DNA of 64,000 bases from Lentzea sp. NEAU-D7. Lineage in GTDB: Bacteria; Actinomycetota; Actinomycetes; Mycobacteriales; Pseudonocardiaceae. Every line of letters begins with the position of its first letter. The stretch's first letter is position 1. The position numbers were made by a program, and so were the translations under genes. The stretch lies in assembly GCF_026242055.1 (NCBI RefSeq), contig NZ_JAPJDL010000010.1, positions 228,193 through 292,192 on the forward strand, written 5' to 3'. Below the pieces are notes generated by a model that made no database searches, was not told the origin of the DNA, and worked only from the letters and a program-made list of their open reading frames with translations. Shown here one piece after another: positions 1 through 8,635 of the stretch.

Positions 1-269
1 AGCGCCCAGACGGGCTACTTGACGTTCCATCGGTCAACGCAACGTCATCCCTCACCCCCGGATCGGGTGACGCCGTAACCGGAAATTGATCAAAAAAGCC
101 ACGATGGGTGGCGCCGATTGGGCGAGTCGAGTGGTCCCGTCGCCCGATACGGGGAGTAACCCTCAGTTCCCTCGAAAGAAAGCCGATGCCGGTAATTGCC
201 CCCGGAAAGCGTGAAACCACATCGGTATCAACGCGCCCTGGGGCCGGAGGAATCAAGGGAAGGAGTTTC

Positions 270-1049
270 ATGCGTGTCCGAATGACGGGACTGGCTGGAG
301 TCATCGCGATTGCCGCACTCCTGGTCGGTGCCGCGCCCGCTTCCGCCGCTCCGGGGGACGCCTCGGCCTACGGTGCGAAGCTCAACGTGACGCTGCTCGG
401 CAGCCCCGCGGTCAACGCGGAGCCTTTCGCCGCGGCGAACGCGAACGGTCCGACCCAGAACACGTTCGCCGGCGTCGACCTCACCGGGATTCTGAAGACC
501 GGTGTCATCAACGCCTCCGCGTCGCGGGACGAGAACTCCGGCGGCGTGTACTCGCGGGCGAGCACCGCGGACGTCCGGGTCGACCTGCTCTCCAAGGTCA
601 CCGGCAAGATCTCCGCCGAACTGGTGGAGGCGGAGTGCACGGCGACCCAGAAGGGTCTCGCCGGCAAGGCCAAGCTCGCGGGCGTGAACCTCGGCAAACT
701 CGGCCAGGTCAACGCCGACCCGGCTGCCAACACCAAGCTCGACGTGCAGCTCGCGGGCGTCAAGATCGCCGAGGTGATCTTCAACGAGCAGGTCGGGAAC
801 AACGACGGCAGCCTCACCGTGAACGCGATCCACATCAAGCTGCTGCAGGGCGTGCTCGGCTCCATCGGCACCGGCGACGTGATCATCTCGTCCGCCACGT
901 GCGGCCCCGCCGGCCTGCCCATCCCGATGGCGTCGGGGGCGGGCCTGTGGATCGGCCTCGGCCTGCTCGGTGTCGTCTCCGCTCCGGTCGCCTTCGTGGC
1001 GCTGCGCCGTCGCGCGTCGCTACCCGTCTTGTCCTCTGGGCAGGCCTGA
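270..1049 (+). CDS. Secreted choice-of-anchor-like surface protein
   Basis: This is a 259-residue exported protein of unknown function. Residues 1-26 form a signal peptide (basic start, hydrophobic core, ASA-A cleavage site). The middle is a Gly/Ala/Val-rich beta-type domain with only two cysteines, and a hydrophobic segment near residues 220-245 is followed by ALRRRAS, so the mature protein is probably tethered by its C-terminus. The ATG at 270 is preceded by AGGGAAGGAG at 256-265; upstream in-frame starts would bury the signal peptide. The overall layout resembles the choice-of-anchor P family of actinobacterial surface proteins, but I cannot assign that family firmly. The next gene encodes a small LAxTG peptide 13 bases downstream, so the two are probably co-transcribed. 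Confidence 0.75.
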   Translation: MRVRMTGLAGVIAIAALLVGAAPASAAPGDASAYGAKLNVTLLGSPAVNAEPFAAANANGPTQNTFAGVDLTGILKTGVINASASRDENSGGVYSRASTADVRVDLLSKVTGKISAELVEAECTATQKGLAGKAKLAGVNLGKLGQVNADPAANTKLDVQLAGVKIAEVIFNEQVGNNDGSLTVNAIHIKLLQGVLGSIGTGDVIISSATCGPAGLPIPMASGAGLWIGLGLLGVVSAPVAFVALRRRASLPVLSSGQA

Positions 1050-1062
1050 TCGAGGAGCGCGG

Positions 1063-1254
1063 ATGTACAAGGTCCCCGGTACCGGCATTGGCGTCGGCAC
1101 GGGCGTGGGTGCCCTCGCGGTCACCGGCGCGGACGTGACGTGGTGGATCGCCGCGGGAATCGTCCTCCTCGCCGCGGGTGCGTTCCTCGTGCACTCGGCG
1201 CGGAGGAGGCGGCGCGCGGTCCCCGCCCAGACCAGACCGGATCGAGCCGGCTGA
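1063..1254 (+). CDS. 63-residue peptide with LAxTG sortase signal
   Basis: This very small protein consists almost entirely of a cell-wall sorting signal: LAVTG at residues 18-22, a hydrophobic stretch (about 25-44), then the basic tail SARRRRR. LAxTG is the pentapeptide recognised by class E sortases of high-GC actinobacteria. There is no N-terminal signal peptide, which is odd for a sortase substrate. The ATG at 1063 has GAGGAG at 1052-1057. It lies directly downstream of a secreted surface protein, so it may be a detached anchor remnant or a genuine small membrane peptide. No sortase gene lies in the window. Confidence 0.6.
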   Translation: MYKVPGTGIGVGTGVGALAVTGADVTWWIAAGIVLLAAGAFLVHSARRRRRAVPAQTRPDRAG

Positions 1255-1324
1255 CGTGGTCCGTCCGGGGTTGCCCCCGCTCCCGGACGGACCTTCCCGC
1301 CCTCCCCCGAGAAGAGGACATACG

Positions 1325-2497
1325 GTGAGCAAAGAGGTTCTGCTGGTGGCCGGCACGCGGCCGGAAGCACTGAAGATCGCCCCGGTCGCCATCGCCCTGA
1401 AGGGCCACCCCGGCCTGCGCCCCACGATCGTCCACAGCGGACAGCACTCCGGCATGGTCGAGCAGGCGCTCGCGGCGTTCGACCTGGTGCCGGACGTGCG
1501 GCTGGACGTGCCCCGCACCACCGGGACGCAGGCCGAGCTGGTCTCCCGGCTGCTGCCCGAGTTCGACGCCCTGCTGGAGGAGCGCGACCCGGCGGTCACC
1601 CTCGTGCAGGGGGACACCACCACGACCCTGGCCGCGGGACTCGCCTCGTTCTGGCGCGGCATCCCCGTGGCGCACCTCGAAGCCGGTCTGCGGACCGGTG
1701 ACCTGTACGGCCCGTTCCCCGAGGAGGGGAACCGGCAGATGATCTCCCGCATCACCTCGCTGCACCTCGCGCCGACCGACGACGCAGCGAACGCGCTGAA
1801 CTCCGAGTCGTTGCCGGACAGCCACATCGTCGTCACGGGCAACACCGTCGTGGACGCCGTGCAGCGCGTCGCGTCCGCGAACCTGCCCGCCTCCAGCCCG
1901 GACCTCGTCGCCCTGGAACGCACCCTGGACGCCACCGGTGGCCGGCTCATGCTCGTCACCGTGCACCGCCGCGAGTCGTGGGGCCGCCCGCTGATGCGCG
2001 TGCTCAACGCCGTGCGCTCCATCGCCGACCGGCACCCCGACCTGCACGTGCTGATCCCCGCGCACCCGAACCCCGGTGTGCGCGAACAGGTCGTGTCGCT
2101 GCTGGGCGGCCACGAACGCGTCGTCATCACCGACCCGCTGGACTACCCCGACGTGGTGCGCGTGCTGAAGCGGGCGTCCCTCGTGCTGACCGACTCCGGT
2201 GGCCTCCAGGAGGAGGCACCGACGTTCGGCGTGCCCGTCCTGGTGCTGCGCGAGACCACCGAACGCATGCTCGCCGTCGACGCCGGGTGCGCCTGGCTCG
2301 TCGGCACCGACACCACCCGCATCCTGGCCGAGGCGGGCTGGGTGCTCGGCTCCCGGCTGCGGCTTCCCCTGGGGCGCAACCCGTTCGGAGACGGGCGTGC
2401 CGCCGTGCGCGTGTGCTCCGCGCTGGAGAGGCTGGCGGGCCTGCCGACGGCCCTGCCGCGCCGAGAGCCGTACGCCACGCTCGTGGGCGTCCGCTGA
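1325..2497 (+). CDS. wecB: Non-hydrolysing UDP-N-acetylglucosamine 2-epimerase
   Basis: This 390-residue cytoplasmic enzyme interconverts UDP-GlcNAc and UDP-ManNAc, supplying ManNAc units for cell-surface glycans. Family motifs are present in order: GTRPEALKIAPV near the N-terminus, VQGDTTTTLA, the HLEAGLRTGD loop, VTVHRRESWG, IPAHPNPGVR, and the UDP-binding run LTDSGGLQEEAP followed by RETTERM. The length is close to that of WecB/MnaA enzymes. The GTG at 1325 is chosen because GAAGAGGA lies at 1311-1318 and the protein then starts just before the first beta strand. It sits among secreted-protein genes, not in a full polysaccharide cluster, so the final glycan is unknown. Confidence 0.92.
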   Translation: MSKEVLLVAGTRPEALKIAPVAIALKGHPGLRPTIVHSGQHSGMVEQALAAFDLVPDVRLDVPRTTGTQAELVSRLLPEFDALLEERDPAVTLVQGDTTTTLAAGLASFWRGIPVAHLEAGLRTGDLYGPFPEEGNRQMISRITSLHLAPTDDAANALNSESLPDSHIVVTGNTVVDAVQRVASANLPASSPDLVALERTLDATGGRLMLVTVHRRESWGRPLMRVLNAVRSIADRHPDLHVLIPAHPNPGVREQVVSLLGGHERVVITDPLDYPDVVRVLKRASLVLTDSGGLQEEAPTFGVPVLVLRETTERMLAVDAGCAWLVGTDTTRILAEAGWVLGSRLRLPLGRNPFGDGRAAVRVCSALERLAGLPTALPRREPYATLVGVR

Positions 2498-2612
2498 CGA
2501 AGACGCGTGTCACTCAACCAGGTAATTGCCTACACGAACGGGTGGCATGAAGGGCAGGGCATTCATCAGCGCCGCCCATCACAACCATTATCGGGTGGTG
2601 GGAACAAAGGCA

Positions 2613-3290
2613 ATGCGAAAAATGCGCAAGAGTTCGATCGCCGGCGCTGTGGTCGCGTTGATGTTCGCGACCGCGGGCACCGCACTCGCGGCCAACCCGC
2701 CCGGCACCGCGTCGGCGGGATCCGCGGACTTCGCGAAGGCGGGCCAGACGTTCACGGTGGCGCCGCTCGCGGTGTGCGACGTGAACCCGGACGCGGCGGG
2801 CACCGTCACCGGCTCCAGCCCGGCGGTGAGCCGGACCGGGCTCACGATCGGCGAGACCAGTTCCACCTGCACGACCGAGGTGGTGAACCCGGACCAGTTC
2901 CTGACCAGGACCAAGTCCGCGGCGAAGGGCGTGGCCTTCGACCTGTCCGCCCTCGCGGGGCTGTCCGGCGGGAACAAGGGGCCGCGGCTCAAGATCGCCG
3001 AGTGGTCGGTCACCTGCAACGCCGACGAGAAGGGCACGTCGGCGGGCTGGCAGCTCAAGGGCATGTCCGGCTGGCCCGGGCTGCCGGCGCAGATCCCGCC
3101 CGGCCACGTGCACGACGTCAAGGCGAGCAACGGCACCGTGCTCGCCAAGGCCAAGTTCACCGACACCGTGTTCCCGGTGCCGAACGACGGCAGCCTCAGC
3201 ATGACCCTGCTGAAGATCACGTTCGAGCCGTCGTCCGGCTACACCGGCAGCATCACCCTCGGCACGGTCGCCTGTTCGCCGACGCCCTAG
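2613..3290 (+). CDS. Secreted protein of unknown function
   Basis: This 225-residue protein has a clear signal peptide (MRKMRKSSIAGAVVALMF, then an ALA-A cleavage site near residue 26). The mature part is Ser/Thr/Gly-rich with several cysteines (CDV, SSTCTTE, SVTCNAD, and a C-terminal VACSPTP), which suggests disulfides in an extracellular beta domain. I do not recognise a family. The start could be the ATG at 2613 or the one at 2622; earlier in-frame starts would put 29 extra residues before the signal peptide. Its TAG stop shares the palindrome CTAG (3287-3290) with the stop of pncA on the other strand. The AT-richer leader from about 2510 to 2615 probably holds its promoter. Confidence 0.65.
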   Translation: MRKMRKSSIAGAVVALMFATAGTALAANPPGTASAGSADFAKAGQTFTVAPLAVCDVNPDAAGTVTGSSPAVSRTGLTIGETSSTCTTEVVNPDQFLTRTKSAAKGVAFDLSALAGLSGGNKGPRLKIAEWSVTCNADEKGTSAGWQLKGMSGWPGLPAQIPPGHVHDVKASNGTVLAKAKFTDTVFPVPNDGSLSMTLLKITFEPSSGYTGSITLGTVACSPTP

Positions 3291-3826
3291 GCGACCGCGA
3301 CACCCGCGGCGAGCAGCTCCTCAACGGCGGCGTCGCGGGTCGTCGCGGCGACCGCCGCCGTCAGGTCGACGAGCACCCTCGTGCGGAAGCCGTTGCGGTG
3401 GGCGTCGAGGGCGGTGGCGCGGACGCAGTGGTCGGTCGCGATGCCCACGACGTCCACCTCGGTGACGCCCCTGTCCGTCAGCCAGCCCGCGAGGTCGTTC
3501 TCCGCCTCGAAACCCGAGTAGGCGGCGGCGAAACGGCCCTTCGAGAAGACCTGCTCGATCCCCGACACGTCCAGTTCCGGGTGGAACGACGCCCCGGGCG
3601 AGCCCGCGACGCAGTGCACCGGCCACGAGTCGATGAAGTCCGGCGTCAGGGAGAAGTGGGCGCCGGGGTCGACGTGGTAGTCCCGCGTCGCCACGACGTG
3701 GTCGTACGACGAGGTCGCGATGTGCTGCGAGATGGCCGCGGCCACCGCCGCACCACCGGCGACGGCCAGTGAACCGCCCTCGCAGAAGTCGTTCTGCACG
3801 TCGACGACGATCAGTGCCTTGGTCAT
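3287..3826 (-). CDS. pncA: Nicotinamidase
   Basis: This 179-residue enzyme hydrolyses nicotinamide to nicotinate and ammonia in NAD salvage. The catalytic triad is visible as D9 (VVDVQNDF), K96 (SKGRF) and C134 (TDHCVRA). The metal site D49, H51, H57 and H71 is also present; by my recall these match the numbering in M. tuberculosis PncA, the enzyme that activates pyrazinamide. The gene follows pncB with one base between pncB's stop and its ATG, hmm-like spacing that indicates co-transcription; PncB uses PncA's product. Its stop overlaps the stop of the convergent secreted-protein gene in CTAG. Confidence 0.95.
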   Translation of the reverse strand: MTKALIVVDVQNDFCEGGSLAVAGGAAVAAAISQHIATSSYDHVVATRDYHVDPGAHFSLTPDFIDSWPVHCVAGSPGASFHPELDVSGIEQVFSKGRFAAAYSGFEAENDLAGWLTDRGVTEVDVVGIATDHCVRATALDAHRNGFRTRVLVDLTAAVAATTRDAAVEELLAAGVAVA

Positions 3827-3827
3827 G

Positions 3828-5111
3828 TCAGTTCTCCACGTAGATCGTCGGGATCGCGGGCTCGCCGCGCGAGAGCTTGAGGCCCTCCCACGGCACGCTC
3901 ACCAGAGCCGCACGCAGGTGTTCGCGGCTCTGCTCCAGGGTGGGCACCTCGTCGGTGACCTTGCCCGCTCGCATCAGCGGGATCTGCACCAGCCGGTCGT
4001 GCGGGCCGAGCTCGGGCTCGGAGGACGCCTGGAACACGACCTCCTCCAGCGCCGTGCCCGTGTCCTTGTGCCTGCGCAGCGCCTTCTTCCAGCCACCGCG
4101 CGACTGCTTGGACGTGCTGCGCTTCTCGACGTGCCTGCCGTCGACCTCGACCAGCTTGTAGACCATGCCCGCGGTCGGCGCGCCGGATCCGACCACGACC
4201 GAGGTGCCGACGCCGTACGCGTCCACGGGCTCGGCGCGCAGGGCGGCGATCGAGTACTCGTCGAGGTCACCGGAGACGACGATGCGGGTGCTGCGGGCGC
4301 CCAGCGAGTCGAGCTGGTCGCGGGCCTGGCGGGCCAGCACGCCCAGGTCGCCCGAGTCGATCCGGATCGCGCCGAGATCGGGCCCGGCGACGGCGACCGC
4401 GGTCTTGATGCCCTCGGTGATGTCGTAGGTGTCGACCAGCAACGTCGTCCCGGCGCCCAGCGCCTCGACCTGGCTGCGGAACGCCTGCTCCTCGGAGTCG
4501 TGCAGCAACGTGAACGCGTGCGCGCACGTACCGGCCGTCGGGATGCCGTGCCGGCGCCCGGCCTCCAGGTTGGACGTCGCGGTGAAGCCCGCCAGGTACG
4601 ACGCGCGGGCACATGCCACGGCGGCCTCCTCGTGCGTGCGGCGCGAGCCCATCTCAATCATCCTGCGGCCGTTCGCCGCGGTCACCATGCGGGCGGCGGC
4701 GGACGCGATGGCGCTGTCGTGGTTGAGGATCGAGAGCGCGAGCGTCTCCAGCACGACGCCCTCGGCGAACGACGCGCGCACCGTCAGCACCGGCGAACCG
4801 GGGAAGTACAGCTCGCCCTCGGGGTAGCCGTCGACGTCGCCGCTGAACCGGTAGTTCGCGAGCCATTCCAAGGTGGAATCGTCGACCACGGCGTTGCGGC
4901 GCAGCTGCTCGATCTCCTCCTCGCCGAACCGGAAGTCCGCGATCGCGTCGAGCAGCCGGTTCGTGCCGGCGACCACGCCGTAGCGCCGTTCGTTCGGGAG
5001 CCGGCGCGCGAACAGCTCGAACACGCACGGACGGTCACCAGTGCCGTCACGCAGCGCGGCCGCGAGCATGGTGAGCTCGTAATGGTCGGTGAGCAACGCC
5101 GTCGAGTTCAT
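3828..5111 (-). CDS. pncB: Nicotinate phosphoribosyltransferase
   Basis: This 427-residue enzyme joins nicotinate to PRPP, with ATP hydrolysis, to make nicotinate mononucleotide in the Preiss-Handler NAD pathway. It begins with the typical [15 protein letters not shown] segment, and continues with [19 protein letters not shown] and the phosphoribosyl-binding segments IRIDSGDLG and VSGDLDE. ATG at 5111 is preferred over TTG 5120 or GTG 5117 because homologues begin there. A TAGGGT hexamer at 5125-5120 could act as a -10 for a short-leader transcript. The gene is upstream of pncA in the same operon and divergent from clpS, as pncB1 is next to clpS in M. tuberculosis. Confidence 0.95.
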   Translation of the reverse strand: MNSTALLTDHYELTMLAAALRDGTGDRPCVFELFARRLPNERRYGVVAGTNRLLDAIADFRFGEEEIEQLRRNAVVDDSTLEWLANYRFSGDVDGYPEGELYFPGSPVLTVRASFAEGVVLETLALSILNHDSAIASAAARMVTAANGRRMIEMGSRRTHEEAAVACARASYLAGFTATSNLEAGRRHGIPTAGTCAHAFTLLHDSEEQAFRSQVEALGAGTTLLVDTYDITEGIKTAVAVAGPDLGAIRIDSGDLGVLARQARDQLDSLGARSTRIVVSGDLDEYSIAALRAEPVDAYGVGTSVVVGSGAPTAGMVYKLVEVDGRHVEKRSTSKQSRGGWKKALRRHKDTGTALEEVVFQASSEPELGPHDRLVQIPLMRAGKVTDEVPTLEQSREHLRAALVSVPWEGLKLSRGEPAIPTIYVEN

Positions 5112-5190
5112 GGTCACCAACCCTAAGGTCGCATCCGGTTTACCCGCACGCGGTCTCCGTCACTGCGGCGAACATGACACCATTGGCGGT

Positions 5191-5490
5191 ATGACCACGC
5201 CCGTCGAACAGGAACGGACGCAGCCGGAGGCCGTCGGCGAGGAAGTCGCCGCCGAGGACCGACCCTGGCAGACCGTGGTCTGGAACGACCCGGTAAACCT
5301 CATGTCCTACGTGACGTACGTGTTCCAGAAGCTGTTCGGGTTCAGCAGGGACCATGCGACCAAGCTGATGCTCGACGTGCACCACAAGGGCAAGGCGATC
5401 GTGACATCGGGGACCAAGGACAAGGTGGAGGCCGACGTGGCGAAACTCCACGCGGCAGGGCTCTGGGCGACCATGCAGCGGGCCTCGTGA
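5191..5490 (+). CDS. clpS: ATP-dependent Clp protease adaptor ClpS
   Basis: This 99-residue adaptor delivers N-degron substrates to the Clp unfoldase. A flexible acidic N-terminus (residues 1-25) precedes the core, which shows [13 protein letters not shown] and a helix ending in [10 protein letters not shown], matching the ClpS fold with its substrate-pocket Asn-Asp pair and His. The ATG at 5191 is used; GGCGG just before it is a weak ribosome site. Its stop overlaps the GTG of the next gene in GTGA (5487-5490), so translation is coupled to the DUF2017 gene, an arrangement conserved across actinobacteria. Confidence 0.93.
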   Translation: MTTPVEQERTQPEAVGEEVAAEDRPWQTVVWNDPVNLMSYVTYVFQKLFGFSRDHATKLMLDVHHKGKAIVTSGTKDKVEADVAKLHAAGLWATMQRAS

Positions 5491-6044
5491 AGAGGTGGAT
5501 CCGCGACGGCGACGTCGTCGTCGGCAGGCTGGATCGGCAGGAGGCCGCGGTCGTGCGCGGTCTGGTCAGCCAGATCCAGGACATGCTGCTGGCCCGCGCC
5601 GAGGAGGCGCCCCAGGACGAGCTCGCGGAGCTGACCGGCATCAGGACCGGTTCGTCGGAGGCTCCCGACGACCCCATCCTGGGCAGGCTGCTGCCCGACT
5701 TCCACCGCCTCGACGACGACGCGCCCGACCCGGACGAGGTCAACTCGGCGGCGGCGCTGCGCTCGTTGCACGAGCCGGAGCTTCTGGACCACAAGACAGG
5801 CGCGGCCGAGACCGTGCTGCGCACCTGCTCACCCGACGGCGGTGAGCTCCGGCTGACCATCGCGGAAGCCGAGGCCTGGATGTCGTCGCTCAACGACGTG
5901 CGTCTGGCCCTGGGGACAGCGCTGGACGTCACCGAGGACATGCCGGACGAGCTGCCGCCGGAGGACCCGAGATCGCCGCACCTCGGCGTCTACCACTGGC
6001 TCACCTGGGTGCAGGACACGCTGGTCGAAGCGATGATGCCGTGA
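5487..6044 (+). CDS. DUF2017 family protein
   Basis: This 185-residue acidic, soluble, mostly helical protein corresponds to the DUF2017 family found directly after clpS in actinobacteria (Rv1332 position). It shows [20 protein letters not shown] at the start, [15 protein letters not shown] in the middle and [16 protein letters not shown] at the end. The function is unknown; strict coupling to clpS suggests a role in Clp-dependent proteolysis, which is inference. It overlaps clpS and the peptidase gene by four bases on each side (GTGA at 5487 and 6041), so the three are translated as one unit. Confidence 0.85.
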   Translation: MKRWIRDGDVVVGRLDRQEAAVVRGLVSQIQDMLLARAEEAPQDELAELTGIRTGSSEAPDDPILGRLLPDFHRLDDDAPDPDEVNSAAALRSLHEPELLDHKTGAAETVLRTCSPDGGELRLTIAEAEAWMSSLNDVRLALGTALDVTEDMPDELPPEDPRSPHLGVYHWLTWVQDTLVEAMMP

Positions 6045-6952
6045 TTCCCGGCGTCCTCGTCGGCCACCACCACCGCCTCGAACCCGGCTGGGCGACCGGC
6101 ACGACCGTCGTGCTGGTCCCGGGCGGCGCGGTCGGGGCCGTGGACGGCCGCGGTGGCGCTCCCGGCACCCGCGAGACCGACCTGCTGGACCCGGCGAACC
6201 TGGTCCAGCAGGTGCACGCGATCTGCCTCTCCGGTGGCTCGGCCTACGGGCTCGCGGCCGCGGACGGCGTCATGCGGTGGCTCTCCGAACGCTCCATCGG
6301 CTTCCAGGTGGGCGCCCAGCCGCACCACGTCGTGCCGATCGTGCCCGGCGCGGTGATCTTCGACCTGCCGATGTCGGAGTGGGGCAACCGGCCCGACGCC
6401 GCGTTCGGCTACGCGGCCTGCGAGGCGGCCACCTCCGAGTTCGCACTGGGCTGCGTCGGCGCGGGTGCCGGTGCGCGGGTCGGGTCGCTCAAGGGTGGTG
6501 TCGGCGTCGCCTCGGCGACGGTCGGCGCGCACCAGGTCGGCGCGCTGGCCGTGGTGAACGCGGCCGGCGAGGTCGTCGACCGCGCGTCCGGCCTGCCGTG
6601 GCTGCCCTCGCTCGGAACGTCGGCGGTGGCACTGCCCGAACGCAAGCCCGAAGGCCTCAACACCACGATCGGCGTGGTCGCGGTGGACGCGGACCTGTCC
6701 AAGGCGGAGTGCCAGCGGCTCGCGATGGCCGCGCAGGACGGCCTGGCCCGCGCCGTGCGGCCCGCGCACTCGATGTTCGACGGCGACACGGTGTTCGCGC
6801 TGGCCACGGGGGCCGTGCCGCTCGCGGGGCCGCGTGCGTTCGCGCTGGACGCGCTGTGCACGGCGGCGGCCGAGATGTTCGCTGAGGCCGTGGTGTCCGG
6901 TGTGCGCGAGGCGACTTCGGTGAACGGCGTGTCGGCGTTCCGCGACCTCTGA
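6041..6952 (+). CDS. P1 family (DmpA/BapA-like) peptidase
   Basis: This 303-residue protein belongs to the P1 family of N-terminal nucleophile aminopeptidases, which self-cleave to expose a Ser or Thr nucleophile. Visible marks are [22 protein letters not shown], the glycine-rich ICLSGGSAYGLAAADG, VGAGAGARVGSLKGG, and GLNTTIGVVAVDADL, where cleavage before a Thr would release the second chain. The protein corresponds to Rv1333 in M. tuberculosis. The GTG at 6041 overlaps the DUF2017 stop. The substrate is unknown. No signal peptide is seen, so it acts in the cytoplasm. Confidence 0.88.
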   Translation: MIPGVLVGHHHRLEPGWATGTTVVLVPGGAVGAVDGRGGAPGTRETDLLDPANLVQQVHAICLSGGSAYGLAAADGVMRWLSERSIGFQVGAQPHHVVPIVPGAVIFDLPMSEWGNRPDAAFGYAACEAATSEFALGCVGAGAGARVGSLKGGVGVASATVGAHQVGALAVVNAAGEVVDRASGLPWLPSLGTSAVALPERKPEGLNTTIGVVAVDADLSKAECQRLAMAAQDGLARAVRPAHSMFDGDTVFALATGAVPLAGPRAFALDALCTAAAEMFAEAVVSGVREATSVNGVSAFRDL

Positions 6953-6970
6953 GTTGGGTAACCACCCGGC

Positions 6971-7267
6971 ATGGCCGATGTCATCGATCAGGCAGCAGGT
7001 GTCGTGTCCGAGCTCGCACCGCCCGGCGCGGCGCGGGAGATTCCCGGCAGGGAGCTGGCGGTGGTCGCGCCCGCGGGGCTGTTCGCCGCGGCGTTCCTGG
7101 TGCCACCGGGGCTGGGAAAAGTGCTGATGAAGGTGGGTGTCGCCGTCACGCCGCTCGCCGCCTGGGCCGAACTGGCCGCGTGGCGCGGGCTCGACCAGGG
7201 ACAACGGCGGCGCGGGGTGGCGTTGCTGGCCCTCTACCTCGTGGTGGTGCTCAGCCGGCGTCGATGA
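6971..7267 (+). CDS. Small hydrophobic protein of unknown function
   Basis: This 98-residue protein has an amphipathic N-terminus, then hydrophobic segments near residues 30-48, 50-68 and 80-95, ending in SRRR. It is probably a small membrane protein. I do not recognise a family. The ATG at 6971 lies 18 bases after the P1 peptidase stop, so it may be the last gene of the clpS operon. Its 3' end overlaps the convergent SRPBCC gene by 17 bases (7251-7267). Confidence 0.5.
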   Translation: MADVIDQAAGVVSELAPPGAAREIPGRELAVVAPAGLFAAAFLVPPGLGKVLMKVGVAVTPLAAWAELAAWRGLDQGQRRRGVALLALYLVVVLSRRR

Positions 7268-7670
7268 ACGCCTTGAAGTTGTCGACGTTGCGCTCGACCT
7301 GTTCGCGCAGCGACTTCTCGAGCACCCTGCGGCCGAGCTTCAGCAGCCCGGACAGTTCGAACTCGTTGTCGCACACGAGGAGCGTGTGCTGGTCGTCGAT
7401 CGCCGAGTAGCGGTTGGTGATCGTGTGCACCATCCCGGTCGTCCGGTACTGGGAGATCCGCTCGTCGGCGGTCGCGGACAGCACCGTCTCCTCCAGCGTG
7501 AACTTGCGGTACCTCAGCGTCGCCGTGGAACCGGGCGCGCCCGGTGTCTCGCTGTGCTGGGTGATGCTGACCAGGTCCGGCTGCCACCCGTGCAGGTGGG
7601 CCGGGTCGGACGTGATCACCCGCACCGCCTCGATCGGCCTGTTGAGCACGACCTCCTTGGTGAACCTCAT
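7251..7670 (-). CDS. SRPBCC (START-like) superfamily protein
   Basis: This 139-residue protein has the polyketide cyclase/START-like fold pattern: MRFTKEVVLNRPIEAVRVITSDP at the start (first strand plus helices), a central beta sheet, and a long C-terminal helix LEKSLREQVERNVDNFKAFID. Such proteins bind hydrophobic ligands or have cyclase-like roles; the ligand here is not evident. The ATG at 7670 overlaps the stop of the upstream SRPBCC gene by four bases. It is the third gene of an arsR-led operon. Confidence 0.85.
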   Translation of the reverse strand: MRFTKEVVLNRPIEAVRVITSDPAHLHGWQPDLVSITQHSETPGAPGSTATLRYRKFTLEETVLSATADERISQYRTTGMVHTITNRYSAIDDQHTLLVCDNEFELSGLLKLGRRVLEKSLREQVERNVDNFKAFIDAG

Positions 7671-8188
7671 CCGAGCACCTCCGTCCACGCGTCGCTGATC
7701 TGCTGCGCCCGCACTCCCGCGGCCATCAGGTCCTCCGGCGACGCGGTCGCGATCCAGTCCTTCGCGGCGCCTTCCGGCAGGTTTCCCGCGAGGAAGTCCT
7801 CCAGCGCGTGCAAGCCCATCTCCCAGCCGGCGCCGAGGCCCCACATCGTCGGTGACGCGTTCGGGATGAGCTCGCCGGGCACGGGGGAGTGCGACAGCGT
7901 GAGCACCGTCGAGTCGCCGTCCGGGTCGAGCCTCACGACGACCTCGGTCACGCCGCCGCCCATCTCCCAGGTGAGGCCGATCTCGCTGGGCCTGTCGCAG
8001 CGGACGACCTCGCCGCCCGCGTTGCCCTCGAGCTGGTAGCGGCCGCCTGGGCGGAGGTCACCGCTGATCGGCAGGAACCACCTGACCAGGCGTTCCGGCG
8101 CGGTGATGGCGTCCCAGACGTCCTCGCGCTCCGCCTTGTAGTGCCGCCGGATGACGAGCTTGCCGTCCTCGTAGGCGCGATCAGTCAT
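7667..8188 (-). CDS. SRPBCC / AHSA1-like domain protein
   Basis: This 173-residue protein is an Aha1-like START-fold member: LVIRRHYKAEREDVWDAITAPERLVRWF is the hallmark first strand and helix, followed by GDLRPGGRYQLEG and a C-terminal GWEMGLHALEDFLAG helix. In actinobacteria this family is commonly paired with an ArsR regulator, as here. It starts within the 3' end of arsR (8 base overlap, 8181-8188) and is translationally coupled to both neighbours. The natural ligand is unknown. Confidence 0.88.
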   Translation of the reverse strand: MTDRAYEDGKLVIRRHYKAEREDVWDAITAPERLVRWFLPISGDLRPGGRYQLEGNAGGEVVRCDRPSEIGLTWEMGGGVTEVVVRLDPDGDSTVLTLSHSPVPGELIPNASPTMWGLGAGWEMGLHALEDFLAGNLPEGAAKDWIATASPEDLMAAGVRAQQISDAWTEVLG

Positions 8189-8525
8189 CTTCTGCCTCCA
8201 GCCTGCGTTCGCGCTTGCCGCGTGCCAGTTCGGTCGCCAGCGCGTCGAGATGCGGTTCCCAGAACCGCCGGAAGTGGTCCAGCCACGCGTCGACCTCCCG
8301 CAACGGGTCGGGCGCCACGGCGTAGAGCCGTCGCGTGCCCTCGGGCCTGACCTCGACGAACCCGGAGGAGCGCAGCACCTTCAGGTGCTGCGACACGGCG
8401 GACTGGGTGATCCCGAACTCGGCCTGGACCACCTCGCCGACGTCTCCCGCCGCCCGCTCGCCACTCGCGAGCAGCTCCAGGATCCGCCGGCGCACCGGGT
8501 CTGCGAGTACGTCGAACGCGTGCAC
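8181..8525 (-). CDS. ArsR-type winged-helix repressor
   Basis: This 114-residue regulator has the ArsR winged-helix layout: FDVLADPVRRRILELLASGE, then a helix-turn-helix (ITQSAVSQHLKVLRSSGFVEVRPEGTRRLYAV), and a C-terminal dimerisation helix. It lacks an obvious metal-binding cysteine motif, so it is likely one of the many non-metal ArsR proteins paired with SRPBCC genes. A perfect 11-bp inverted repeat lies 15-42 bases upstream of its ATG and is very probably its own operator. It leads a three-gene operon with two SRPBCC proteins. Confidence 0.92.
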   Translation of the reverse strand: MHAFDVLADPVRRRILELLASGERAAGDVGEVVQAEFGITQSAVSQHLKVLRSSGFVEVRPEGTRRLYAVAPDPLREVDAWLDHFRRFWEPHLDALATELARGKRERRLEAEDD

Positions 8526-8539
8526 GGCGGTGACTGTAG

Positions 8540-8567
8540 TAGCTCTGGCTAATATAAGCCAGAGCTA
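8540..8567 (-). promoter_or_regulatory. Likely ArsR operator (perfect inverted repeat)
   Basis: TAGCTCTGGCT (8540-8550) and AGCCAGAGCTA (8557-8567) form a perfect 11-bp inverted repeat with a 6-base spacer. On the minus strand the spacer region reads TTATAT, a good -10 box for the arsR operon, so repressor binding would block the promoter. The location just before the arsR start points to autoregulation. Confidence 0.8.
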
Positions 8568-8622
8568 AAACAACCAGCGGAGCGCGGGTATCTCGCATAC
8601 CGAGACAACCCTCGTCAGCCCG

Positions 8623-8628
8623 TAGGAT
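8623..8628 (+). promoter_or_regulatory. -10 element of a leaderless mec transcript
   Basis: TAGGAT lies seven bases before the GTG of mec with no Shine-Dalgarno between, the pattern expected when transcription starts at the start codon. Confidence 0.55.
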
Positions 8629-8635
8629 TGGACGC

